A stretch of 64,000 nt of DNA from the NCBI RefSeq assembly GCF_001518015.1, contig NZ_LPUY01000012.1:151541-215540 (forward strand), written 5' to 3'. The position numbers and the translations under genes are program-made. The notes beneath the pieces are model-generated. The model saw only the letters and a list, made by a program, of their open reading frames with translations. It did no database searches and was not told the origin of the DNA. This document shows, one piece after another, positions 26,888-34,263 of the stretch (positions within the stretch are counted from its first letter, which is position 1; each line of letters opens with the position of its first letter). The stretch is from Tritonibacter horizontis (GTDB taxonomy: Bacteria; Pseudomonadota; Alphaproteobacteria; Rhodobacterales; Rhodobacteraceae).

Positions 26888-27328
26888 CTAGAGCTCCGCT
26901 CCGGCGGCAGCCCAGGCAACCATCTCGTCATCTGCGATTGTCAGCGACACTCGCCATTGGCCGTCTGTCTTGCGCAGAATGTAGACGTGTTCCCAATCGG
27001 CGACAGGCGCTCCATCCGAGCTAAGCATTGAGTATGCCATGCGTGCCTGAGCAACGCCCGGGAATAACTCCACTGCGGAAAGCAGTTCACCAGTGGGTTC
27101 AGCAACACCTTGGTTTCGGTAGAAGGTCAGCAGCGTCACGCAATGATTGCGAAACGCCTCGCGATCCATCGAGAAGTTCCCTGTGGGTGTGGGGAACAAG
27201 CCGACCTCGTCCCACAACTCACTTATTGCTAAAGCATCCTCTCGGCGAAAAGCGCTTAGGTAGGCAGAAAAAAACGCCGCAATCTCGCTCTCAAAGACCG
27301 AGCTTTCGTCAGTCGCTTTGTCAGTCAT
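26888..27328 (-). CDS. NTF2-like (SnoaL/DUF4440-type) protein
   Basis: 146-residue cytoplasmic protein with the cone-shaped NTF2 fold pattern: SEIAAFFSAYLSAFRREDALAISELWDEVGLFPTPTGNFSMDREAFRNH, then strands VAQARMAYSMLSSDGAPVADWEHVYILRKTDGQWRVSLTIAD. The fold is used by many enzymes and binding proteins, so the activity is open. The ATG immediately follows the TGA of the ParD-like gene (TGAATG), so the two are translationally linked and probably form one operon behind the inverted repeat at 27549. Confidence 0.8.
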   Translation of the reverse strand: MTDKATDESSVFESEIAAFFSAYLSAFRREDALAISELWDEVGLFPTPTGNFSMDREAFRNHCVTLLTFYRNQGVAEPTGELLSAVELFPGVAQARMAYSMLSSDGAPVADWEHVYILRKTDGQWRVSLTIADDEMVAWAAAGAEL

Positions 27329-27532
27329 TCAAGCGACTTCCACGTCGGTTTCGCTGGCAACTGTCTGAAGCTGCATCTTCACAATATCGGTGAATGCGAG
27401 TGTCGGATTGGCCTCGGCTAGCATACCGATTTTCATCCAGAACTCAGCCTGAGCATTGATCGATCGGCACATGACAGCGCTCGCGCGCCTAACATCTTCG
27501 TGCAGGCCGTCGTCGATTTTCACCAGTCCCAT
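27329..27532 (-). CDS. ParD-like antitoxin-family protein
   Basis: 67 residues matching the ParD_like family (PF11903-type): MGLVKIDDGLHEDVRRASAV, then MCRSINAQAEFWMKIGMLAEANPTLAFTDIVKMQLQ, a ribbon-helix-helix arrangement with the conserved SINAQAEFW core. Family members are annotated as antitoxin-like DNA-binding proteins but often have no toxin partner. Here the following gene is an NTF2-like protein, not a ParE or PIN toxin. A perfect inverted repeat lies just upstream and fits autoregulation by an RHH protein. Confidence 0.8.
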   Translation of the reverse strand: MGLVKIDDGLHEDVRRASAVMCRSINAQAEFWMKIGMLAEANPTLAFTDIVKMQLQTVASETDVEVA

Positions 27533-27548
27533 TCATAGCCTCGCTTTC

Positions 27549-27565
27549 TATATACGAAACGTATA
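27549..27565. promoter_or_regulatory. Inverted repeat upstream of the ParD-like gene
   Basis: ATATACGAAACGTATAT has perfect 7-bp arms (ATATACG/CGTATAT) around AAA, 17 bp before the ParD-like start. Position and symmetry suit an autoregulatory operator for a ribbon-helix-helix protein. Binding is inferred. Confidence 0.55.
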
Positions 27566-27719
27566 TGCTTCATATATCGACATTGTCAATGTTGGTTAGA
27601 TCGTACGACTGTAAGAGTTTCAGGATGCTCACCGAAAGCCGACCTTCGTAGCCAGTGCAGTATCGATGACTCGGGCTCCAAGCCGACGTCGGGCGAAAAG
27701 CAGCATTGGATGGTATGAT

Positions 27720-28121
27720 GTCTCGTCAACGTCGAATCGTCGACCTGGTGCAGATCAAGGTGGTCGATGTCATGGCGTCAGGCGAAATCAAGGAGCGCGC
27801 GTCGGTGTTCCCGAGCAAGACCACGAAACCTGTGCGTTTCGAGATTTCTGAAGGCACCCGTGCATCTCTGACAAGATGGATGCGGGAGCCGCTGATGATC
27901 GGTTCAGAATACCTCTGGCCGGGGCGTTTTCACGAACGGCTTCATATCTCAACCCGTCAGAACGCGCGGATTGTCCGTGAGTGGGTGACATCCATTGGCC
28001 TGGAGCCGAGCGCCTATGGCACGCATTCGATGCGGCGAACGAAGGGGACTCAAATCTACAGGAAAACAGGCAACCTGCGGGCAGTCCAACTGTTGTTGGG
28101 CCATACCAAGATGGACAGCAC
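27720..28121 (+). pseudogene. Tyrosine recombinase/integrase fragment
   Basis: Internal and C-terminal part of a small phage-type integrase: RIVDLVQIKVVDVMASGEIKERASVFPSKTTKPVRFEISEGTR, then WVTSIGLEPSAYGTHSMRRTKGTQIYRKTGNLRAVQLLLGHTKMDST. The H-x-x-R motif (HSMRR) and LLLGHTK with the second His are present. The N-terminus with the first catalytic Arg context is missing, and the Tyr-containing tail (expected VRYLG) is cut off at about 28121 by a join to phnE sequence. It cannot be active. Confidence 0.82.
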
Positions 28122-28418
28122 CCCAAGCAGATCGAGGCGGTCCGCGCCACCGGCGCCGGTTCCGCGCAGGTTCTGGTCTATGGCGTGGTGCCGCAGGTCA
28201 TGCCCGCGCTTTGGGGCATCTCGGTGTTCCGGTGGGATAGCAACATTCGGGAAAGCACCATCCTTGGCCTTGTCGGCGCGGGCGGTATCGGCCTGAAGTT
28301 GAACGCCTCGATGGCGGTTCTGGCGTGGGACCAGGTGACAGTGATCCTTCTGCTGATCCTCACGACCGTTGTGGTCAGTGAATGGATTTCGGCCGTGATC
28401 CGCCGTGCGATCATCTAA
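28122..28418 (+). pseudogene. phnE: Phosphonate ABC permease PhnE, C-terminal fragment
   Basis: The frame reads KQIEAVRATGAGSAQVLVYGVVPQVMPALWGISVFRWDSNIRESTILGLVGAGGIGLKLNASM to VVVSEWISAVIRRAII and a TAA. This contains the EAVRATGA coupling loop (EAA motif) and the FRWDSNIRESTILGLVGAGGIG signature of PhnE. Only the last approximately 98 residues exist; the N-terminal membrane helices and all other phn genes are absent. It is fused out of context to the integrase remnant. Confidence 0.88.
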
Positions 28419-28461
28419 CTGGAGTGATCTCAAGATACGCCGGGCACCCTTGGCATCGACC

Positions 28462-28782
28462 TTAGTCTGGCAGGCCGATGCCCGCACAGGCGCTTGCATC
28501 GCCGCCGCAGCAATCCTTTAGCAGAAAGCGCACAAGCCCGTTCACCGCATCAAACCGCGGGGCATACTGGATCTCGCGGTGGTGGCGTTCGGTGCTGACC
28601 AAACCGGCGCGTTTTAAGGTCGCCAGATGTCCCGACAGGGTCGAGGGCTTGATGTCCAGCAGGCGCCCGACCTCCATCGCCGGCGTACCCGTCGGGCCGC
28701 GCTGCACCAACAGCCGAAAGATCTCGAGCCGGGTGTCATGGGCAAGGGCGCCAAAGGCGTCGATGGCGGAAGGCTGATCCAT
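28462..28782 (-). CDS. arsR: ArsR-family metalloregulator
   Basis: Repressor of the divergent arsenic operon, 106 residues. The winged helix contains ALAHDTRLEIFRLLVQRGPTGTPAMEVGRLLDIKPSTLSGHLATLKRAGLVSTERHHREIQYAPRFD. The ELCVCDL thiol loop of E. coli ArsR is absent; instead there is a C-terminal Cys cluster (LKDCCGGDASACAG), the arrangement of the CC..C-type ArsR proteins of alphaproteobacteria and Acidithiobacillus. It is divergent from acr3, with two operator-like inverted repeats in the 112-bp gap. Confidence 0.92.
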   Translation of the reverse strand: MDQPSAIDAFGALAHDTRLEIFRLLVQRGPTGTPAMEVGRLLDIKPSTLSGHLATLKRAGLVSTERHHREIQYAPRFDAVNGLVRFLLKDCCGGDASACAGIGLPD

Positions 28783-28866
28783 ATTTCGTAATTACGCGAA
28801 ATGAAGCGTGTTGACAAGCCGACCTGTGCTGGCCTACCCATCTTTCAATTCGCAAATGTGCGAAAT
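28783..28866. promoter_or_regulatory. Two ArsR operator-like inverted repeats and promoter
   Basis: Repeat 1 (28783-28802) is ATTTCGTAATTACGCGAAAT, with arms ATTTCG/CGAAAT; it abuts the arsR start. Repeat 2 (28847-28866) is AATTCGCAAATGTGCGAAAT, with arms TTCGCA/TGCGAA; it lies 29 bp before acr3. A TTGACA box (28811-28816) for the rightward promoter lies between them. The shared TTCG/CGAA half-sites suggest one ArsR dimer per repeat. Confidence 0.75.
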
Positions 28867-28894
28867 GACAATTTCATGACACCGGAGCCTCCCC

Positions 28895-29941
28895 ATGTCC
28901 GACACTGCCGCCCCCACGCCGATGGGCCGCTTTGAACGCCTTCTGACCCTTTGGGTCGCGATCGCCATGGTGGCGGGGATCGCCATCGGCACTGTGGCGC
29001 CGGGTCTCGTCAACGCCATCGCCGCGGCCGAGGTGGCGTCGATCAATCTTGTCGTCGCCGTGCTGATCTGGGCGATGGTCTACCCGATGATGGTCAGCGT
29101 GGATTTTGGCGCCGTCGCCGGGGTCGCGCGCCAACCCAAGGGGTTGCTGGTCACCTTGGTCGTGAACTGGCTGATCAAGCCCTTCACCATGGCCTTCCTC
29201 GCCGTGCTCTTCTTTGACCACGTTTTCGCGCCCTGGATCGCGCCCGAGGATGCGGCGCAATACATCGCCGGGCTGATCCTGCTGGGGGCGGCGCCCTGTA
29301 CCGCAATGGTGTTCGTCTGGAGCCAGCTGACCCGCGGCGATGCCACCTATACGCTTGTGCAGGTGTCGGTGAACGATCTGATCATGGTGGTGGCCTTCGC
29401 ACCCATCGTCGCGCTGCTGCTCGGCGTGACCGAGATTGTGGTGCCATGGAGCACACTGGTTCTGGCCACGGTGCTTTATGTGGTTCTGCCGCTTGTTGCG
29501 GGCCTTTTGACCCGCCGCGCCCTTGGGTCAGAGGAGGCCATTGCCGGTTTCACCGCGCGCATTAAACCCCTGTCGATGATCGGGCTGATCGCAACGGTTG
29601 CCATCCTTTTCGGCCTGCAGGGCGAGACCATCCTGTCGCGCCCCGGTGTCATCGCGCTGATTGCGGTGCCGATCCTGATCCAGAGCTACGGGATTTTCGC
29701 CATTGCCTATGGCGCGGCCTTCCTGATGAAGGTGCCGCACCGAATTGCCGCGCCCTGCGCCATGATCGGCACGTCAAACTTCTTCGAACTCGCCGTGGCG
29801 GTGGCGATCAGCCTGTTTGGCCTGAACTCCGGCGCTGCGCTGGCCACGGTTGTGGGGGTGCTTGTCGAGGTGCCGGTGATGCTCTCGCTGGTCGCCTTTG
29901 CGAACCGGACCCGCGCGCGCTTTCCAGAAACCGGAGCCTGA
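28895..29941 (+). CDS. arsB: Acr3-type arsenite efflux permease
   Basis: Inner-membrane arsenite/H+ antiporter of the Acr3 (BART) family, 348 residues, ten membrane helices. Characteristic segments are [43 protein letters not shown] and [39 protein letters not shown]. The latter contains the conserved Cys of the AAPCTAMV motif that is essential in Acr3. The late [39 protein letters not shown] region is also typical. It is first of the rightward operon, 3 bp before arsC. Confidence 0.95.
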   Translation: MSDTAAPTPMGRFERLLTLWVAIAMVAGIAIGTVAPGLVNAIAAAEVASINLVVAVLIWAMVYPMMVSVDFGAVAGVARQPKGLLVTLVVNWLIKPFTMAFLAVLFFDHVFAPWIAPEDAAQYIAGLILLGAAPCTAMVFVWSQLTRGDATYTLVQVSVNDLIMVVAFAPIVALLLGVTEIVVPWSTLVLATVLYVVLPLVAGLLTRRALGSEEAIAGFTARIKPLSMIGLIATVAILFGLQGETILSRPGVIALIAVPILIQSYGIFAIAYGAAFLMKVPHRIAAPCAMIGTSNFFELAVAVAISLFGLNSGAALATVVGVLVEVPVMLSLVAFANRTRARFPETGA

Positions 29942-29944
29942 CCC

Positions 29945-30361
29945 ATGATCGTCATCCACCACAATCCCGACTGCGGCACCTCGCGCAATGTGCTGGCCTT
30001 CATTCGCGCCGCCGGGATGGAACCGGTCGTCATCGACTATCTGGCCGAGGGCTGGACCCGCCCGCAGCTTCTGGCGCTGTTTGCCGCCGCCGATCTGACC
30101 CCGCGCGCGGCGTTGCGCGAAACGAAATCCCCGGCACAGGACCTGGGGTTGCTGGCAGATGGCGTTGCGGACGAAACGATTCTGAACGCGATGCTGGAGC
30201 ATCCAATCCTCGTGAACCGCCCGATCGTCTGCAGCCCGAAGGGGGTGCGCCTGTGCCGCCCGTCCGAGGCCGTTTTCGACCTGCTTGATCACTTGCCACC
30301 CGGGCCGCTCTGCAAGGAAGACGGCCAGATGGTGATCAACAAGACCGGAGCCCGCCCATGA
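29945..30361 (+). CDS. arsC: Glutaredoxin-dependent arsenate reductase
   Basis: Reduces arsenate to arsenite using glutathione and glutaredoxin, supplying the substrate for Acr3. At 138 residues it is the size of plasmid R773 ArsC (141 aa). The active-site loop [11 protein letters not shown] places the catalytic Cys at residue 10. [16 protein letters not shown] and [18 protein letters not shown] carry the Arg residues that bind the arsenate (equivalents of R60, R94 and R107). The stop overlaps the arsH start (ATGA). Confidence 0.94.
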   Translation: MIVIHHNPDCGTSRNVLAFIRAAGMEPVVIDYLAEGWTRPQLLALFAAADLTPRAALRETKSPAQDLGLLADGVADETILNAMLEHPILVNRPIVCSPKGVRLCRPSEAVFDLLDHLPPGPLCKEDGQMVINKTGARP

Positions 30362-31071
30362 CCGACACACCTCAGATCACCGATGCTGCCTTTGCCCGGA
30401 TCGACCCGGATACCCTCTTTCCGGCGACCCGCAGCACCCACGCACCCCGGATCCTGATCCTCTATGGCTCTTTGCGCGAACGCAGCTTCTCCCGCTTCAC
30501 GGCGGAGGAAGCCGGGCGGATTCTCACCCGGCTCGGGGCCGAAGTGAAGATTTTCGATCCCCACGACCTGCCCGCGCCCGACAGTGTCCCTGCCGATCAC
30601 CCCAAGGTGGCCGAACTGCGCGATCTGGTCACATGGTGCGAGGGCATGGCCTGGTCGTCGCCCGAACGGCACGGCGCCATGACCGGCATCATGAAAAGCC
30701 AGATAGACTGGATCCCGCTGTCGCTTGGCGGTGTGCGGCCAACGCAGGGCAAGACGCTGGCAGTCATGCAGGTGTGCGGCGGCTCGCAGTCGTTCAACAC
30801 GGTGAACCAGCTACGGATTCTCGGCCGTTGGATGCGGCTCTTGACCATTCCAAACCAATCGTCGGTCGCCAAGGCCTGGGACGAGTTCGATGAGGACGGC
30901 CGCATGAGGCCTTCGCCCTATTACAACCGCATCGTCGACGTGATGGAGGAACTGGTGAAATTCACCCTATTGACCCGAGACATCCGCGACCATCTGGTGG
31001 ATCGCTACTCTGAACGGGTCGAGGATCACGCCACGCTGTCGGCACGGGTCAATCAGGCCAAGGCCGTGTGA
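30358..31071 (+). CDS. arsH: ArsH NADPH-dependent FMN oxidoreductase
   Basis: Flavodoxin-fold FMN protein of the ArsH family, 237 residues, which oxidises trivalent organoarsenicals such as methylarsenite. Motifs are [24 protein letters not shown] (phosphate-binding loop, near residues 35-58), [24 protein letters not shown] and [21 protein letters not shown]. The C-terminal extension with [15 protein letters not shown] is normal for the family. Its start overlaps the arsC stop and its stop overlaps the next gene. Confidence 0.94.
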   Translation: MTDTPQITDAAFARIDPDTLFPATRSTHAPRILILYGSLRERSFSRFTAEEAGRILTRLGAEVKIFDPHDLPAPDSVPADHPKVAELRDLVTWCEGMAWSSPERHGAMTGIMKSQIDWIPLSLGGVRPTQGKTLAVMQVCGGSQSFNTVNQLRILGRWMRLLTIPNQSSVAKAWDEFDEDGRMRPSPYYNRIVDVMEELVKFTLLTRDIRDHLVDRYSERVEDHATLSARVNQAKAV

Positions 31072-32348
31072 TGATCGGATTGGCGACAGGGATCGATCGG
31101 GCTTTGGCAGTTGTCGGACTGGACCCGCATCGTTTCGCCATGGCCCAACCTGAACGGGCAGAACGGTTGGCTTTCTGGTTGCTGGGCCTGGCCGAAACCG
31201 TCGGATACGGCGCGTTCTTCTATATCTTCGCGGCGCTGCTGCTGGCTTGGGAACAGGCTCTGCCCTACGGGAAGGGCTGGCTGGCCTTTGCCTTCATGTG
31301 TGCAACGCTGACAGCGGCCCTGGTCTCACCGTTTGCGGGGCGCATGATCGATGCGGGCCGGGGGCGCTGGCTGCTGACCGGCGGGTTGGCCATTGGCGCC
31401 CTGTCGCTGCTGCTGCTGGCCGGATCACAAAGCTACCCGGTCTTTTTCCTGGCCTGGCTGGGTCTTGGCGTCGCCGAGGGGCTGTGCCTTTATGAACCCT
31501 GCTTTGCTTTCGTGACCCGCACCGCCCATGACCGCGCGCGCAGTGGCATCACGCGGATCACGCTGGTGGCGGGCTTTGCCTCCACCCTCGCCTATCCGGC
31601 AGGAGCCTTCCTGGCAGAGGCCCTGGGCTGGCGCGGTGCGGTGCTCTGCTTTGCCGGGGCGGTGGTTCTGGTCGGGCTGCCGGCCATGTTCGCCGGTGCC
31701 ACCATGCTGGAATGCTGCCCCGAGGACGACCAGACGCCCGAGCGCAAGTCGGGGGATCGCACCGCTTTTGTTGCCGCGCGTGCCCGACCGGAATTCTGGC
31801 TGATCCTGCTGGCATTTTCGTTCATCGGCCTCGCCTATGCGATGATCATCACCCATGTCATGCCGATCCTGACCGACCGGGGGCTCACCCTTGGGCAGGC
31901 AGTCCTCGCCGCCTCGCTCTTTGGCCCAATGCAGGTTGCGGGGCGTCTTGCGATGATGGCAGCAGGGCACCGGGTGACAGGCGTGGTGGTGGCTGCGATG
32001 TCCTTTGTCGGGGTCGCGTCGGCCATTGCCGTATTGCTGTTTGTGGTTCCATCGATGCCGCAGGCCGGCTTTGCCTTTGCCCTGCTGTTCGGGGCAAGCT
32101 TTGGCGTCATCAGCATCCTAAAGCCGGTGGTGATGGCCGAGGTGTTGGGCCGCCGTGGGTTTGGCATGATCGCAGGCTTCATGGCAGTGCCGTTCCTGAT
32201 CGCCGGAGCCATCGCCCCCCAGGCAGCCGCAGTGCTGTGGCGGATCTCTGGCTACGATCTTGCTCTGATCGTGGCGCTTGGGCTGTCGGCCCTTGCACTC
32301 GCCGCGCTTGCCCTGTTGATCCTGCGGGACCGACAACAGGGCAGGTGA
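31071..32348 (+). CDS. MFS transporter in the arsenic operon
   Basis: Twelve-helix major facilitator protein, 425 residues. It has a short cytoplasmic N-terminus, FAGRMIDAGRGRWLL as the helix 2-3 loop (G-x-x-x-D-R-x-G-R-R equivalent), and a central cytoplasmic loop with ECCPEDDQTPERKSGDR. ATG 31071 shares its A with the arsH stop; a GTG at 31068 is an alternative. Translational coupling to arsH implies a role in arsenic handling, perhaps export of an organic or methylated arsenical. ArsK of Agrobacterium is an unrelated-by-name MFS example; orthology was not established. Confidence 0.85.
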   Translation: MIGLATGIDRALAVVGLDPHRFAMAQPERAERLAFWLLGLAETVGYGAFFYIFAALLLAWEQALPYGKGWLAFAFMCATLTAALVSPFAGRMIDAGRGRWLLTGGLAIGALSLLLLAGSQSYPVFFLAWLGLGVAEGLCLYEPCFAFVTRTAHDRARSGITRITLVAGFASTLAYPAGAFLAEALGWRGAVLCFAGAVVLVGLPAMFAGATMLECCPEDDQTPERKSGDRTAFVAARARPEFWLILLAFSFIGLAYAMIITHVMPILTDRGLTLGQAVLAASLFGPMQVAGRLAMMAAGHRVTGVVVAAMSFVGVASAIAVLLFVVPSMPQAGFAFALLFGASFGVISILKPVVMAEVLGRRGFGMIAGFMAVPFLIAGAIAPQAAAVLWRISGYDLALIVALGLSALALAALALLILRDRQQGR

Positions 32349-32493
32349 CGACCTTCTGACCAGTGGCCGCGGTGAGGACACGTTGCGTGGATCATCAGGC
32401 GATGATGAGCGGTTTTGCCACGCCACCGATCGGAAGAGGCCGGCGGGCTGACAAAATCGTGAGCAATGCGACGGAAACCTCTGCCGGTGACGT

Positions 32494-33066
32494 ATGATGC
32501 AGAATGAAGTCCGCAGAAAGTCATGGAACATGCGCCATCTATCAGACAGACCAGATCGCTTCGGCCCCGTGAGCCGCGCCTTTCATTGGGGCATGGCTGC
32601 GCTTTTTTCGCTGCAATTCATGTCGGCTGCCGCCCATTGGGCGCTGCCGCGTGACCACGCACTGCGTGGCACGCTGTGGAGCTATCACACAGATCTGGGG
32701 TTAACATTGTTTGTCCTGGTCTTGCTACGGGGCACCTGGGGGCTGTGGAACCTGCGACAGAGGCCGCGGCACGCAGGTCTTGTGGGTCGGGCGGCAACCG
32801 CCGGACATGCGGTATTGTATCTGCTCATGGTGATCGTGCCTGCCTTAAAAATCCTGGCGGCTGCTGGAGGGACCCGCGGTCTCGGTTATCTCGGTCTCAC
32901 GCTCATCCCGGGGCGCGAGACGGCGATTGACTGGACCAAGGCCGCGGCGGAGTGGCACGCTACATTGGGATGGTTTCTGGCGGCCCTGTTGCTTGGACAC
33001 ATCGTGATGGCAATAGGCTGGCATCGTGTCATCAAGCGCGATGATGTCCTGAGCCGTATGGTTTGA
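32494..33066 (+). CDS. Cytochrome b561 family protein
   Basis: Four-helix inner-membrane di-heme b-type cytochrome, 190 residues. The family layout is clear: RFGPVSRAFHWGMAALFSLQFMSAA with the first heme His (FHW), LRGTLWSYHTDLGLTLFVLVLLRGTW with the second, GHAVLYLLMVIVPALKIL, and AAEWHATLGWFLAALLLGHIVMAIGWHRVIKRDDVL with the last two. Such proteins shuttle electrons from quinol, often to superoxide. An ATG at 32530 (MRHLSDRPDRFG) is a possible shorter start. It is 69 bp before the RND adaptor and may be cotranscribed. Confidence 0.9.
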   Translation: MMQNEVRRKSWNMRHLSDRPDRFGPVSRAFHWGMAALFSLQFMSAAAHWALPRDHALRGTLWSYHTDLGLTLFVLVLLRGTWGLWNLRQRPRHAGLVGRAATAGHAVLYLLMVIVPALKILAAAGGTRGLGYLGLTLIPGRETAIDWTKAAAEWHATLGWFLAALLLGHIVMAIGWHRVIKRDDVLSRMV

Positions 33067-33135
33067 CGACGGCCACCCAACCTAATCAACTCGCAGGCCC
33101 AGAGGCCCAATGCGCGTTCAGGAGCTCGTATTATC

Positions 33136-34263
33136 TTGAAGAAATTTTTTGTAGCCCTTCTGTCACTCGGCGTCGTTGCTGGCGCCTACTCGATTACATT
33201 TGGTGTGCCCGCCGAGGTTGCGCAACTCTGGGGCGGCACCCCGGAGACGGCGGACGCCGCGCCGCCCCGCCGCCCCGGAGGCGGCCCGCGTGGCCAGGGG
33301 CGGAGCACGACCGTCGTCCTCGCCCCGCTTGAGGAACGCAGCTATACGCTTGTGTTGCGCACCGTCGGCAGCGCCGTCTCCCTGCGCCGGTCAACCGTGG
33401 TGACCACAGAGGCCGGAGAGGTTGTGGAAACCGCGTTGCAGGCCAACAAGCGCGTTGAAAAGGGCGCGGTTTTGCTGCGACTGGACGACCGCACCGAACG
33501 GCTCGAGTTGGAAATTGCCGAAGCCAACCGCGACCAGGTGCAGGACACCGTCACCCGCTACAAAGGGCTTCGTCAGAACGGCAATGCCGTCGTGACCGAC
33601 GTGGCCCTTTCCGAAGCCGAAGTGGCGCTGCGGCTGGCGAAGGCCAATGTCGGACTTGCCGAAGTTGCCCTGGAAAACCGCTCGCTGGTGGCGCCGATTT
33701 CTGGGCGCCTGGGGCTGAGCGATGTGCATGCCGGTGACCAGTTGTCCAGCGGAGACACCATCGTCACCATCGATGACACCACGATGCTGTTGGCGACGTT
33801 CGAGGTTCCGGAACGCTCCATCGGATTGCTCGCCGAGGGCAAGCCGGTTCTCGTGACCACGCCGACCTACACGGGGCGGGTTTTTCAAGGCAGAGTCACG
33901 GCTTTTGACAGCCGCCTCGACAGTGTGACGCGCAGCGCCACCGTGGAGGCGGGGATCGACAATGCCGAAGGGCTGCTGCTGTCAGGCATGACCTTCGCAA
34001 TCCGGATGACAGAGGAAACCGTGCCGCTGCCAGTCGTGCCCGCCACGGCAATTACCTGGGACCGCACCGGTGCAGGCATTTGGGTTGCCGAGGAGGGCCG
34101 CACCACCCGTCTCCCGGCCACAATCCGCTATCGCGACGGCGATCAGGTTTGGATCGAAACCGAGGCATCACTGGGCACACAGGTCGTCGTCGAAGGTGCG
34201 TCCAAATTGCGCGAAGGCGCGCAGGTCACCACTGCCGACCTCAGCCGGGGGCCAGGCGCATGA
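33136..34263 (+). CDS. RND efflux periplasmic adaptor
   Basis: Membrane-fusion protein linking an RND pump to an outer-membrane channel, 375 residues, TTG start with AGGAG upstream. The N-terminal hydrophobic segment (FFVALLSLGVVAGAYSITFG) anchors or exports it. A lipoyl half-motif (TTEAGEVVETALQANKRVEKGAVLLRLDDR) is followed by a short helical hairpin and the second lipoyl half (NRSLVAPISGRLGLSDVHAGDQLSSGDTIVTIDD), then beta-barrel and membrane-proximal domains. Its stop overlaps the pump start (ATGA). No outer-membrane channel gene is adjacent. Confidence 0.92.
   Translation: MKKFFVALLSLGVVAGAYSITFGVPAEVAQLWGGTPETADAAPPRRPGGGPRGQGRSTTVVLAPLEERSYTLVLRTVGSAVSLRRSTVVTTEAGEVVETALQANKRVEKGAVLLRLDDRTERLELEIAEANRDQVQDTVTRYKGLRQNGNAVVTDVALSEAEVALRLAKANVGLAEVALENRSLVAPISGRLGLSDVHAGDQLSSGDTIVTIDDTTMLLATFEVPERSIGLLAEGKPVLVTTPTYTGRVFQGRVTAFDSRLDSVTRSATVEAGIDNAEGLLLSGMTFAIRMTEETVPLPVVPATAITWDRTGAGIWVAEEGRTTRLPATIRYRDGDQVWIETEASLGTQVVVEGASKLREGAQVTTADLSRGPGA

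Noticed and set aside
34080..34259. Upstream extension of the RND pump frame
   Set aside because: It overlaps the adaptor gene; the ATG at 34260 with ATGA overlap gives the normal N-terminus.
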